A stretch of DNA of 26,465 nt, from the NCBI GenBank assembly GCA_002686675.1, contig NYYF01000024.1, positions 1-26,465 on the forward strand, written 5' to 3'. Source of the stretch: Fidelibacterota bacterium. GTDB lineage: Bacteria; Marinisomatota; Marinisomatia; Marinisomatales; UBA8229. Every line of letters starts with the position of its first letter. Position 1 is the stretch's first letter. The position numbers were made by a program, and so were the translations under genes. Shown one piece after another: positions 1 to 8,340 of this stretch. The notes under the pieces are model-generated. The model made no database searches and was not told the DNA's origin. It saw nothing but the letters and a program-made list of their open reading frames with translations.

Positions 1-1
1 C

Positions 2-676
2 TTTGAATTCCAGGGACAAAAATGTTCCGCTCTCTCCCGTGCCTATATCCCCAACACTATTTGGGATGGTGTAAAAACAAAATATCTTTCAGAGGTTGCT
101 ACCATCAAAATGGGTGACCCGGAAGATTTTACTAATTTCGTGAATGCTGTGATTGATAAGTCCGCTTTTGATACGATTACCGGCTATATTGATTATGTAA
201 AAAATGCTGAAGATGCTGAGATTATCTCCGGCGGGAAATATGATGATTCCACTGGCTATTTTATTGAACCCACTACAATTGTAACCACAGATCCCAAATT
301 TAAGACTATGGAAGAAGAAATTTTTGGCCCGGTCCTCACTATTTATATTTACGATCCCAAAGACTGGGACAAAACATTGAAATTGGTAGACTCAACCTCC
401 CCTTACGCTCTTACGGGAGCAGTATTTGCAAAAGACCGGGAGGCCATCAGACAAGCATCAAAAGCCCTCAATCATTCCGCAGGTAATTTTTATATCAATG
501 ACAAGCCCACAGGTGCAGTGGTTGGACAGCAGCCATTTGGCGGCGGGCGGGCGTCCGGGACCAACGATAAGGCCGGATCCATGTTCAACCTTGTCCGCTG
601 GGTGTCCCAAAGAACCATCAAAGAAACCTATGAACCGCCAAAAGATTACAGGTATCCTTTCATGGAAGAGAAATGA
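2..676 (+). CDS. pruA: 1-pyrroline-5-carboxylate dehydrogenase, C-terminal part (5' end outside window)
   Basis: The reading frame is open from base 2 and gives 224 residues before TGA. Family knowledge: it oxidises L-glutamate-gamma-semialdehyde to glutamate with NAD+, the second step of proline (and ornithine/arginine) breakdown in the cytoplasm. Seen: the catalytic-cysteine motif QGQKCSA (Cys codon 23-25), an aldehyde-dehydrogenase EEIFGPVL motif around visible residue 108, and the PruA signature PFGGGRASGTNDKAGS followed by LVRWVSQRTIKE near the end. These match the long ALDH4A1-like PruA (about 540 residues), so roughly 60% of the gene lies to the left. A 110-base gap holding a 10-bp inverted repeat separates it from the next gene. 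Membership of the same operon is likely but not shown. Confidence 0.93.
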   Translation, partial: FEFQGQKCSALSRAYIPNTIWDGVKTKYLSEVATIKMGDPEDFTNFVNAVIDKSAFDTITGYIDYVKNAEDAEIISGGKYDDSTGYFIEPTTIVTTDPKFKTMEEEIFGPVLTIYIYDPKDWDKTLKLVDSTSPYALTGAVFAKDREAIRQASKALNHSAGNFYINDKPTGAVVGQQPFGGGRASGTNDKAGSMFNLVRWVSQRTIKETYEPPKDYRYPFMEEK

Positions 677-722
677 AAAAATATTTTTTCCAAATTATAG
701 CCTTCAGGCAGCACTTTGGTTT

Positions 723-751
723 CAGTTAAAAACCATCCTTCTTTTTAACTG
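723..751. repeat. Perfect 10-bp inverted repeat between pruA and the COG2403 gene
   Basis: CAGTTAAAAA (723-732) and TTTTTAACTG (742-751) are exact reverse complements around a 9-base loop. In RNA this is an AT-rich hairpin. No T-run follows on either strand, so it is not a standard intrinsic terminator. It sits 35 bases before the next start codon and could be an operator, an mRNA-processing or attenuation hairpin, or chance. Confidence 0.5.
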
Positions 752-786
752 CTCTACCAATTAACAAAAAATTTGAAAGGAATACA

Positions 787-2103
787 ATGAAACGTATTAA
801 TACAATAATTATGGGCGCAGCCGGAAGGGATTTTCACAATTTCAACGTGATGTACCGATCCAATGAACTCTATAATGTATTGGCATTCACTGCTACTCAA
901 ATCCCTGATATCGAAGGAAGGATGTATCCTCCTGAATTGGCAGGTGATCTCTATCCGGATGGAATCCCCATTCATGATGAAAGTAAACTTGAATCACTCA
1001 TTAAGGAGCTGGATATCAAGGAGGTTGTTTTTTCCTATTCTGATATTTCTCATGAAGATGTGATGCATAAAGCTTCAAAGGTGATGGCTGCCGGGGCACA
1101 TTTCAAGGTACTGGGTGGCAGTCCTACCATGATAAAGTCAACCAAGCCTGTAATTTCTGTTTGCGCCGTTCGTACAGGATGCGGAAAAAGCCAGACCACC
1201 CGCCGTGTTGCAGAAATCCTGAAAAACGGCGGAAAAAAAGTGGCAGCTATCCGCCACCCAATGCCCTATGGCGATCTAGCGAAGCAGGCAGTACAGCGTT
1301 TTGCTACGCTTGATGACCTGAAAAAACATGATTGTACAATTGAAGAAATGGAAGAATATGAGCCCCATATCAGCACCGGAACAATTGTCTATGCCGGGGT
1401 TGATTATGAAGCCATTGTGCGGGAAGCTGAGAAAGAAGCTGATATCATCCTCTGGGATGGAGGAAACAATGACATGCCGTTTTACAAGTCCGACCTGTTA
1501 ATTGTAGTAACAGATCCACACCGTCCTGGGCATGAGCTGGCATACTATCCCGGTGAGACGAACCTGCTTCTGGCTGATGTGGTAGTCATTAATAAAATTG
1601 ATACGGCTGACCCTGAATCTATAGATGAGGTTCGCTGGAATATACGGGAGGCCAATCCTGATGCAAAGATTGTCGATTGTGCTTCACCCATCAAGGTTGA
1701 AGATCCTTCCCTTATCTTCGGGAAAAAAGCCCTTGTTGTGGAAGATGGTCCAACCCTGACCCACGGTGAAATGTCTTACGGCGCCGGTATGGTCGCTGCA
1801 GAAAAATTTGGTGCAAGTGAAGCCGTAGATCCAAGACCCTATCTCACAGGAAGACTCCAGGAAACATTTGATCAGTATCCGGATATTGGCACCCTCCTCC
1901 CAGCCATGGGATACGGTGATGAGCAGATTAAGGATTTGGAAACAACTATCGCGAAAACTGATTGCGATGTTGTCATCATTGGTACACCCATCGATCTGCG
2001 CCGGATCATTGACATCAAACAGCCATCAGTAAGAGTTACGTATAGCCTGCAGGAAATCGGAAAACCAACTTTAACCGATATGTTGAAAACATATTTTTTA
2101 TGA
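787..2103 (+). CDS. COG2403-type P-loop NTPase (cyclic 2,3-diphosphoglycerate synthetase-like)
   Basis: 438 residues, ATG start with AAAGGA just upstream. It resembles the family labelled 'predicted GTPase' or 'cyclic 2,3-diphosphoglycerate synthetase-like' (COG2403), whose bacterial role is not established. Seen: an N-terminal Rossmann-like beginning with glycine-rich GAAGRDFHNFN (residues 10-20), a P-loop VRTGCGKSQTT (128-138), an acidic WDGGNND motif (223-229), VTDPHRPGHE (241-250) and a G4-like NKID (269-272). The C-terminal third ends in another alpha/beta stretch (DVVIIGTPIDL). The stop overlaps the arcC start as ATGA, which implies translational coupling. Inference: it works with carbamate kinase and succinyl-CoA synthetase, perhaps as an acyl- or carboxy-phosphate kinase. 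True cyclic-2,3-DPG synthesis is an archaeal activity and should not be assumed here. Confidence 0.8.
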   Translation: MKRINTIIMGAAGRDFHNFNVMYRSNELYNVLAFTATQIPDIEGRMYPPELAGDLYPDGIPIHDESKLESLIKELDIKEVVFSYSDISHEDVMHKASKVMAAGAHFKVLGGSPTMIKSTKPVISVCAVRTGCGKSQTTRRVAEILKNGGKKVAAIRHPMPYGDLAKQAVQRFATLDDLKKHDCTIEEMEEYEPHISTGTIVYAGVDYEAIVREAEKEADIILWDGGNNDMPFYKSDLLIVVTDPHRPGHELAYYPGETNLLLADVVVINKIDTADPESIDEVRWNIREANPDAKIVDCASPIKVEDPSLIFGKKALVVEDGPTLTHGEMSYGAGMVAAEKFGASEAVDPRPYLTGRLQETFDQYPDIGTLLPAMGYGDEQIKDLETTIAKTDCDVVIIGTPIDLRRIIDIKQPSVRVTYSLQEIGKPTLTDMLKTYFL

Positions 2104-3059
2104 CGAAAACATGCCTCATTGCCCTGGGCGGAAACGCCTTATCTCCAAAAGGAGAAGCGGGTACAATTTCTGAGCAATTTTTACATACACGGGAAAGTAT
2201 GGTAGAAATCATGGAATTTGTCCGGAGAGGGTATAATATCTGCCTGACGCATGGAAATGGGCCACAGGTAGGCCATGAACTTTTGCGAATGGATTTAACT
2301 CACAACACTGTCCCTCCTCTTCCGTTAGGCGTTTGCGTAGCCGGAACACAGGGAACAATCGGTTATATGATCCAGCAATCCCTCCAAAATGCTCTCAGGG
2401 ATGAGAAAGTTGATCGGGAAGTGGTTACACTTGTTACACAGGTGCGGGTACATGAAGATGATCCGTCAATTTCCAACCCAACTAAATATATTGGGAAACG
2501 GTATCCAAAGAAAGAAGCAGAAGCACTTGCGAAAAAATTCGGATGGACAATTAAGGAACAGGAACCTGGTCAATGGCGTCGGGTGGTCCCCTCCCCTGAT
2601 CCAGAATACGTCATGCATGGCATCAGCATCCGCACTCTTGTAGAAAAAGGAACCATCGTCCTGGCCGCAGGTGGCGGGGGCATTCCTGTCTACAACGATA
2701 AAGACCACAAACTTGAAGGACTGGACGCAGTGATTGATAAAGATCTTACAGCTGCAAAACTTGGATGGGTAATTCGAGCCCAGGAGTATTATATTATTAC
2801 CGATATTGACCAGGTCTATTTACATTTTAAAACACTACAACAAGAGCCCATCCTTCAAATGACCGCTGCAGAAGCAAAACAATACGAAGAAGAAGGACAC
2901 TTTCAAAAAGGAAGTATGGGTCCGAAAATTCGGTCTGCGGTTCATTTTCTGAAACACGGCGGAAGCAAGGCAGTTATCACAAATATACAAAATATTACAA
3001 AAGCGATGAATAACCAGGCAGGTACAATTATTTTCCCTGAAAATCTACCGGCAGCATGA
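2100..3059 (+). CDS. arcC: Carbamate kinase
   Basis: 319 residues, close to the usual 310-320. Known reaction: carbamoyl phosphate + ADP to carbamate + ATP, the energy-yielding last step of arginine, agmatine, creatinine or allantoin/purine fermentation. Seen, in order: GGNAL (10-14), HGNGPQVG (51-58), the glycine-rich AAGGGGIPV (189-197), VIDKDLTAAKLG (211-222), TDIDQVYL (234-241) and KGSMGPKI (270-277), all amino-acid-kinase/ArcC family motifs. The ATG overlaps the previous stop (ATGA), and its own stop overlaps sucC in the same way. No arginine deiminase or ornithine carbamoyltransferase lies next to it, so the source of carbamoyl phosphate is not visible here. PruA upstream would fit an ornithine-to-glutamate route (inference). 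Confidence 0.94.
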   Translation: MTKTCLIALGGNALSPKGEAGTISEQFLHTRESMVEIMEFVRRGYNICLTHGNGPQVGHELLRMDLTHNTVPPLPLGVCVAGTQGTIGYMIQQSLQNALRDEKVDREVVTLVTQVRVHEDDPSISNPTKYIGKRYPKKEAEALAKKFGWTIKEQEPGQWRRVVPSPDPEYVMHGISIRTLVEKGTIVLAAGGGGIPVYNDKDHKLEGLDAVIDKDLTAAKLGWVIRAQEYYIITDIDQVYLHFKTLQQEPILQMTAAEAKQYEEEGHFQKGSMGPKIRSAVHFLKHGGSKAVITNIQNITKAMNNQAGTIIFPENLPAA

Positions 3060-4228
3060 AAATTCACGAATATCAAGCAAAAGATCTCTTCCGCAGCTAC
3101 AACGTAACTGTACCTGAAGGATATCCGGCTTTTTCCGTAAAAGAAGCGCTGGAAGCCTACGACAAGCTCAATACTGAAACAGTAGTTGTAAAAGCACAGA
3201 TTCATGCTGGAGGCAGAGGAAAAGGCGGCGGAGTTAAACTGGCACATTCCAGATCGGAAGTAGAAGAATTAGCCAGCAAAATACTGGGGATGAACCTGAT
3301 TACTCACCAGACCGGAAGCGATGGGAAAGAAGTACAACGCATTCTTATTGAAGAAGGTGTAAATATCCAAAGGGAACTCTATGCAGGAATAGTGCTGGAC
3401 CGGGCTGCTAGACAATATGTGTTTATGGTATCCAGTGAAGGTGGTGTTGAAATTGAAAAGGTTGCATCCGAAACTCCAGAAAAGATTATTAAAGAGTGGA
3501 TTAACCCTGAAAACGGATTTACCGAAAAACAGGGGGAAAAATTAGCTGTAAAATTAGGATTGGTTAATGGCCAGATTTCCTCAGCTGTAAATATCTTCAC
3601 CTCTTTATGGAATGTATTCAGCGAGCTGAACTGCTCTCTTTTGGAAATTAATCCGTTGGTAGTAACCAGCCAGGAACAGGTTATTGCCCTGGATGCCAAG
3701 ATGAACCTGGATTCTAACGGGTTGTTTCGCCACAGGGAACTCCTAGATCTCCGGGATAAGAGTGAAGAGGATCCTGCAGAGCTTTTAGCCAGTCAATATA
3801 ACCTAAATTATATTAATCTGGACGGCAACGTAGGCTGTATGGTAAATGGTGCAGGGTTAGCGATGGCAACCATGGATATTATCAAACTCACGGGTGGTGA
3901 ACCTGCAAATTTCCTTGATGTAGGTGGTGTTGCTAATGCAGAAACAGTTGCCAATGGTTTCAAGATCATCCTTTCTGATCCGAATGTGAAATCAATCCTC
4001 ATTAATATTTTTGGTGGAATTGTCCGGTGCGACCGGGTCGCTCAAGGTGTCATCCATGCAATGGACACTGTGAATGTGACAATTCCTGTGGTAGTGCGCC
4101 TTGAAGGCACGAATGCCAAAGAGGCTGCAGAGCTTTTAAATAATTCATCCCTGGAGTTCCTGGTCGCTACCAGTTTACAGGATGCTGCAGAAAAAGCAGT
4201 CTCCGCTGCTATCGGAGGTCACCAATGA
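3056..4228 (+). CDS. sucC: Succinyl-CoA synthetase (ADP-forming) beta subunit
   Basis: 390 residues, full family length. It is the ATP-grasp and beta-subunit half of the TCA-cycle enzyme that converts succinyl-CoA + ADP (or GDP) + Pi to succinate + NTP + CoA. Seen: N-terminal [12 protein letters not shown], the nucleotide-binding [16 protein letters not shown] (46-61), LEINPLVV (196-203), the phosphate-loop region [18 protein letters not shown] (257-274) and [13 protein letters not shown] (319-331). The start ATG overlaps the arcC stop and the stop overlaps the sucD start, both as ATGA. A sucC gene coupled directly behind carbamate kinase is unusual, since it more often follows sdh or suc genes. 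ATP or GTP preference cannot be read from the sequence. Confidence 0.97.
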   Translation: MKIHEYQAKDLFRSYNVTVPEGYPAFSVKEALEAYDKLNTETVVVKAQIHAGGRGKGGGVKLAHSRSEVEELASKILGMNLITHQTGSDGKEVQRILIEEGVNIQRELYAGIVLDRAARQYVFMVSSEGGVEIEKVASETPEKIIKEWINPENGFTEKQGEKLAVKLGLVNGQISSAVNIFTSLWNVFSELNCSLLEINPLVVTSQEQVIALDAKMNLDSNGLFRHRELLDLRDKSEEDPAELLASQYNLNYINLDGNVGCMVNGAGLAMATMDIIKLTGGEPANFLDVGGVANAETVANGFKIILSDPNVKSILINIFGGIVRCDRVAQGVIHAMDTVNVTIPVVVRLEGTNAKEAAELLNNSSLEFLVATSLQDAAEKAVSAAIGGHQ

Positions 4229-5100
4229 GCGTGCTGGTAGGAAATAATACACGTTTGATCATTCAGGGAATCACGGGCAAGGAAGGAACCTTTCACGGAC
4301 AGCAAATTCGGGATTACGGCACCAATCTGGTTGCTGGAGTCACTCCAGGTAAAGGTGGAAAAAAAACGTTGGAAGTACCAGTATTTGACACTGTTAATGA
4401 AGCAAAAGCTGCCACTGAAGCAAACACTTCTGTTATTTTTGTCCCCCCTGCTTTCTCAGCGGCAGCAATTTTAGAAGCTGCCAAGGCAGGCATGGATTTA
4501 GTCATTTGTATCACGGAAGGCATCCCCACCAGCGATATGGTGAAGGTGAATCATGAACTGAAAGATCTCCCCACCAGGTTAGTGGGTCCAAATTGTCCCG
4601 GTGTTATCTCCCCCGGGAAAGCAAAAGTGGGCATTATGCCTGGATTTATCCATGAGCCTGGAAATATTGGAGTTATTTCTAGGTCAGGGACTTTGACCTA
4701 TGAAGCTGTTCATCAACTGGTCTCCGCTGGGCTGGGACAATCGACTTCAATTGGTATTGGGGGTGACCCAATTATTGGTACAACCTTTATTGATATGTTC
4801 GCTCTCTTTGCTGATGATGATGAAACTGAGGGAGTAGTCCTCATTGGTGAAATTGGCGGTACTGCGGAAGAAGAAGCTGCACAATGGGTTTTAGATAATA
4901 ATTTCACAAAACCGGTTGTCGCATTTATTGCAGGACAAACAGCTCCTCCTGGCCGTAGAATGGGGCATGCTGGCGCTATTATCTCCGGAGGGAAAGGAAC
5001 TGCCAAAGAAAAAATAAACGCTCTGAAGTCAGCGGGTATTCATGTTGCAGACAGTCCTGCAGCAATTGGTATCACTATGTTAAAAGCACTTCAATCATAA
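4225..5100 (+). CDS. sucD: Succinyl-CoA synthetase alpha subunit
   Basis: 291 residues, normal length. The alpha subunit binds CoA and carries the phosphohistidine intermediate. Seen: N-terminal CoA-binding Rossmann fold ([14 protein letters not shown], 11-24), [13 protein letters not shown] (119-131), [12 protein letters not shown] (149-160), and [18 protein letters not shown] (243-260) with the phosphorylated His248, equivalent to E. coli His246. It follows sucC with an ATGA overlap, so the two subunits are probably made in equal amounts. ndk follows after 16 bases. Confidence 0.97.
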   Translation: MSVLVGNNTRLIIQGITGKEGTFHGQQIRDYGTNLVAGVTPGKGGKKTLEVPVFDTVNEAKAATEANTSVIFVPPAFSAAAILEAAKAGMDLVICITEGIPTSDMVKVNHELKDLPTRLVGPNCPGVISPGKAKVGIMPGFIHEPGNIGVISRSGTLTYEAVHQLVSAGLGQSTSIGIGGDPIIGTTFIDMFALFADDDETEGVVLIGEIGGTAEEEAAQWVLDNNFTKPVVAFIAGQTAPPGRRMGHAGAIISGGKGTAKEKINALKSAGIHVADSPAAIGITMLKALQS

Positions 5101-5116
5101 TTTTGGAGAAACAATA

Positions 5117-5542
5117 ATGATAACTCGTACTTTGGCAATCATTAAACCGGATGCAGTGAACGCTGGGTATACAGGAAAAATACTGGATAAAATAATTCAA
5201 GAAGATTTTAGGATACTCGGACTGAAACAAATAAAAATGTCTTTACAACGGGCACAAGGCTTTTACGCTGTTCATACAGGAAAACCATTTTTTGAGGAAT
5301 TAACCCAATTCATGTCCTCCGGTCCTTGCATTGTTTTAACATTGGAAAAAGAAAATGCTGTAGATTCATGGCGTGAAGTAATTGGAGCGACAAATCCAGA
5401 AGAAGCAGATGAGGGAACAATCAGAAAAGAATTCGCAAAAAACGTTGGTGAAAATGCTGTTCATGGTTCAGATTCCGATGAGAATGGAATACAAGAAATA
5501 GCCTTTTTCTTTTCAGAAGCGGAACTTATTGGGAATAAATAA
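5117..5542 (+). CDS. ndk: Nucleoside-diphosphate kinase
   Basis: 141 residues, the standard size. It transfers the gamma-phosphate between nucleoside di- and triphosphates through a phosphohistidine. Seen: N-terminal RTLAIIKPDAV (4-14), the conserved lysine in IIKPD, GPCIVLTLE, and the catalytic NAVHGSDS with His116. GGAGA lies 9 bases upstream of the ATG. Sitting right behind sucCD, it could interconvert whichever triphosphate SucCD makes. A physical SucCD-Ndk complex is known in Pseudomonas aeruginosa; here this is only suggested by position. No clear terminator follows. Confidence 0.97.
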   Translation: MITRTLAIIKPDAVNAGYTGKILDKIIQEDFRILGLKQIKMSLQRAQGFYAVHTGKPFFEELTQFMSSGPCIVLTLEKENAVDSWREVIGATNPEEADEGTIRKEFAKNVGENAVHGSDSDENGIQEIAFFFSEAELIGNK

Positions 5543-5608
5543 TTCTGTAATTCAAATTGCATTTTCCCTTTCATCCTCTCAAATTCTGCATGTATAATTA
5601 ATAATAAA

Positions 5609-6457
5609 ATGATCATTCAAACTTTGAATAAACTGTTTTTAGTAACATTAGCCTCCTTCTTTTTATTAATTGCTCAAGCATGTGGTGAAAAAGGAGAGGA
5701 AGGAATTGTGGGCAGTTTCCATACAATTAATGCAATCCATCCAGAAGAGAATGGTTCCTTTGACTTTCAATGGTTTATTATCGCTCAACCAGATGCAAGT
5801 AATCTTTCCAAGAAAAATCTCATATTTAATACAGACAATTCAGTGATGACTTTCATACCAGATGTGGAAGGGAATTATATCTTTCAAGCATCTATCTCTC
5901 AATATAATGATGAATTATCTGTTCAATCTTTTCCATTTACCATTTCAGCTAATTTAATTGCAAAAGATCAGGAGAATGGTGATCCAGTGATAGAGGTTGC
6001 GTCCAGCAGTAACGATATTGATGCATGGCTTCAAGAGAAAATTGAACAAGAGGACAAGCCTGTAATAAAAAGTCCACCACCTCCTCCTTCACCGCCAGTG
6101 AAAAAGATAAGTCAGAAACCGGTTTTAAAAAAATCCGAACCAAAAAAGCAGCCGATCAAAAATACGAGTACAAAAAAATCCAAATCAGGCCCCGCTGCTT
6201 CCTCCAATAAAAAACGTTTTACTGTTCAAATAGGTTCAAAACAATCATTTAATGAAGCGAAAACCATTGCCTCTGAATTTATTGAAATTGGATATGATGC
6301 CTATATTGAAAAATCATTTATTAAAATGAAGAATCAATTCTGGTATCGCGTACGAGTTGGAAGTTATGATAACTATGACACCGCCGTTTCTTTGGCCACA
6401 ACCATCTCTACAACTAAGAACGTCCCCACATGGGTTGACAATGTTCGAAACGAATAA
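5609..6457 (+). CDS. SPOR-domain envelope protein, possible lipoprotein
   Basis: 282 residues. The N-terminus is a hydrophobic signal (7-24) ending LLIAQAC, so Cys25 could be lipidated, although Gln at -2 makes the lipobox imperfect. Residues about 35-115 look like an extracellular beta-sandwich (PKD/Ig-like; FIPDVEGNYIFQASIS). A low-complexity linker rich in Pro and Lys follows (a run of six Pro at 156-160 and neighbours, 150-200). The end (about 202-280) is a SPOR domain: KRFTVQIGSK at the start and FWYRVRVGSY near its second half. SPOR domains bind denuded glycan strands of septal peptidoglycan, so a role in division or cell-wall remodelling is likely. No good ribosome-binding site precedes the ATG. 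It is probably followed in the same operon by the membrane protein 28 bases on. Confidence 0.82.
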   Translation: MIIQTLNKLFLVTLASFFLLIAQACGEKGEEGIVGSFHTINAIHPEENGSFDFQWFIIAQPDASNLSKKNLIFNTDNSVMTFIPDVEGNYIFQASISQYNDELSVQSFPFTISANLIAKDQENGDPVIEVASSSNDIDAWLQEKIEQEDKPVIKSPPPPPSPPVKKISQKPVLKKSEPKKQPIKNTSTKKSKSGPAASSNKKRFTVQIGSKQSFNEAKTIASEFIEIGYDAYIEKSFIKMKNQFWYRVRVGSYDNYDTAVSLATTISTTKNVPTWVDNVRNE

Positions 6458-6485
6458 CTAAAAAATCTAAAAGGAGAAAAATATT

Positions 6486-7718
6486 ATGGGTCCAATGAAA
6501 TTGCATTTTGATATTCGAGACATTTTTCGTGCCCCTAGACTCGCTCTAAGCGGAAAGAAAATCTGGATATTTATTGTAGGTAACATTGTTGGATATGTTT
6601 CCTACTGGATTTTGACTTATGTAGCATTTGCATTAGCTGGTATAAACTTTTCCCAGTCTTGGTCTGATTATGGACTGTATCCGTGCTTATTTGGAAATGA
6701 GGCATCATGTTTTGCCTGGGTAGTGTATTTAGCTGGTATAATAATATGGTTCTTTACAGTCTCACTCTCCTGTACAGCAGTTGCCAGAGTCACATACAAA
6801 CAATTAAAGGGCGATGAATTTTTCTCTTCCGGTGATGCCTGTGCTTTTGTAAAGAAACACTGGCATCCCGTTATTTTTACTTCAATTTCATTGCTTTTGA
6901 TCATCGTCTTTTTTCTCATAGGGGCTATGACTTTTGCCCTTTTTGGCAAGATTCCCTACGTTGGTGAATTTCTGTTTGTCATTCCATATCTTTTCTATTT
7001 CTTTGGAGCTGTCTTTACGATCTATTCAGCGATTGTATTTTTCATTGCTCTCACCTACACTCCGGCAATTGTTGCTACTTGCGAGGAAGATACGATGGGA
7101 GCTGTTTTCCAAAATTATTCCATCGCCTGGTCTCAACCCTGGCGGGTAATCCTGTATCATATGGCTCTTTTACCAATTGGATTTATAGGCATTTGGATAT
7201 TCAAATATTTTTGGTTGGGTGCGTTCAAATTAATCAACTGCGTCTATGGTTGCTCATGGTTCATGGGTACAAAACTGGCAAATATTGTTGCCTATGCTTC
7301 TAATATTATCTGTCCTGAAAGTGTATGCAGACTGTCATCTTCATTTTGCAGCTTTGGCTCTGGTCCATCCTGCTGTGTTGGTAATGTATCTTCTTGCTGT
7401 GCCATTTCTACTAATGTTGATATAGCATCCATATCCGGAACGGAAACAGTTGCCGGTGTAATTCTGTCAATTTTTCTCTTTTTGCTTGTGCTTGCTGTTA
7501 TTTCCTATGGTTTATCAATACTCTCTGTAGGTGAAACCATCATGTTTGTGATTTTTAAAAAGAAATCCGATGATGATAATCTATTGGAACGAAAAGATGA
7601 AGATGAGCTGGAGGAAGAGGAAGAATTTGAGACAGATGAAACGCCTGATGAAAAAGATTCTGAAGATTCAGATTTCGAAGAAACGGAGACTGATGAAGAA
7701 AAATCTGATGAGGATTAA
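6486..7718 (+). CDS. Six-helix membrane protein with cysteine-rich loop and acidic tail
   Basis: 410 residues, family not recognised. AGGAG at 6472-6476 supports the ATG; a second Met (codon 4) is also possible. Hydrophobic segments lie at about 26-50, 76-98, 129-152, 160-190, 219-247 and 322-355. The loop between helices five and six (about 248-320) carries nine cysteines (252, 256, 276, 281, 288, 296, 297, 304, 305), including two CC pairs, and is Ser/Gly-rich. By the positive-inside rule (KK near 24, KKK at 358-360) that loop and Cys67/Cys75 would face the periplasm, where disulfides can form. The last 50 residues are almost all Asp, Glu, Ser, Thr and Lys, probably a cytoplasmic acidic tail. 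It may work with the SPOR protein upstream (inference). Confidence 0.8.
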   Translation: MGPMKLHFDIRDIFRAPRLALSGKKIWIFIVGNIVGYVSYWILTYVAFALAGINFSQSWSDYGLYPCLFGNEASCFAWVVYLAGIIIWFFTVSLSCTAVARVTYKQLKGDEFFSSGDACAFVKKHWHPVIFTSISLLLIIVFFLIGAMTFALFGKIPYVGEFLFVIPYLFYFFGAVFTIYSAIVFFIALTYTPAIVATCEEDTMGAVFQNYSIAWSQPWRVILYHMALLPIGFIGIWIFKYFWLGAFKLINCVYGCSWFMGTKLANIVAYASNIICPESVCRLSSSFCSFGSGPSCCVGNVSSCCAISTNVDIASISGTETVAGVILSIFLFLLVLAVISYGLSILSVGETIMFVIFKKKSDDDNLLERKDEDELEEEEEFETDETPDEKDSEDSDFEETETDEEKSDED

Positions 7719-7733
7719 ACTTCTTTTTCTTCA
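7694..7733. repeat. 10-bp inverted repeat spanning the membrane-protein stop codon
   Basis: TGAAGAAAAA (7694-7703) and TTTTTCTTCA (7724-7733) are exact reverse complements around a 20-base loop that contains the TAA stop. It could act as a weak transcript-end hairpin, but no T-run follows, and the acidic tail is built of GAA/GAT codons, so chance pairing with a C/T-rich stretch is quite possible. Confidence 0.3.
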
Positions 7734-7808
7734 GGTAAATAGAACAACAGTTTCATTTAGCAGAAAAGATTCTATTCTCTCTAGGTAACCTTCAGTTTAA
7801 ACCCATAA

Positions 7809-8306
7809 ATGAAGCTATTAAGAAGCGAACTATTAGCAGGCTTTTCGGATAAACTCTTTGAAATTCCAGTAAGTTCCCTGAATCTGAAAGGATTAGAATT
7901 CAGAAAAGAGATAATTATGTGTAGACTTTCATCCGAATCTATCCCAGAAGGATTCAAGCTGAAAGGCTCCCTGGCATTCTCCTTTCTTAAATCATGTGAC
8001 CGATGTTTAGAGAAAATCGAAGATGTTCATAATCCTGCTTTTAAACTCTGGTTAACATCCAATATGAATATGATTAAAGATGAAAATATCGATGTAATCC
8101 CCTTTCCAAATACCATGAGTGATATAGACCTGAAAAACGTCTTCCACGATTTCATTTTTCTTGAAGACCCTTTGAAATATTTATGCAGTAATGATTGCAA
8201 AGGATTATGTCATCATTGTGGATTAAATTTAAATAACAGTTCCTGTAATTGTGTTACTATTTCAACAGATACTCCGTTTGATATGTTGGAAAACATGGTC
8301 AGGTAA
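7809..8306 (+). CDS. yceD: YceD/DUF177 family protein, large-subunit rRNA accumulation factor
   Basis: 165 residues, normal for the family. YceD proteins sit just before rpmF in most bacteria and are needed for 23S rRNA accumulation in plants and E. coli. Seen: the family hallmark CDRC (63-66) preceded by a beta-rich half (LKGSLAFSFLKSCDRC), and the C-terminal cysteine cluster LCSNDCKGLCHHCGLN with Cys126, 130, 134, 137, 146 and 148, likely zinc-binding. The start has no clear ribosome-binding site. rpmF begins 34 bases after the stop. The order yceD-rpmF-plsX-fab confirms the assignment. Confidence 0.9.
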   Translation: MKLLRSELLAGFSDKLFEIPVSSLNLKGLEFRKEIIMCRLSSESIPEGFKLKGSLAFSFLKSCDRCLEKIEDVHNPAFKLWLTSNMNMIKDENIDVIPFPNTMSDIDLKNVFHDFIFLEDPLKYLCSNDCKGLCHHCGLNLNNSSCNCVTISTDTPFDMLENMVR

Positions 8307-8340
8307 CATAATATACTGAATAATATCTAAAGGATAAACT

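Noticed and set aside
2100..3059. Arginine deiminase pathway operon
   Set aside because: Only carbamate kinase is present; no arcA, arcB or arcD gene occurs in the window.
5593..5598. TATAAT just before the SPOR-protein gene as a promoter
   Set aside because: It would leave only a few bases of leader, and TTGCAT lies 30 bases away, too far for a -35. Possible but not supported.
7570..7788. Lys/Arg-rich plus-strand frame in the 3' end of the membrane-protein gene
   Set aside because: It is the +1 reading of the GAA/GAT-rich acidic tail, which automatically gives Lys/Met/Ile/Arg-rich sequence.
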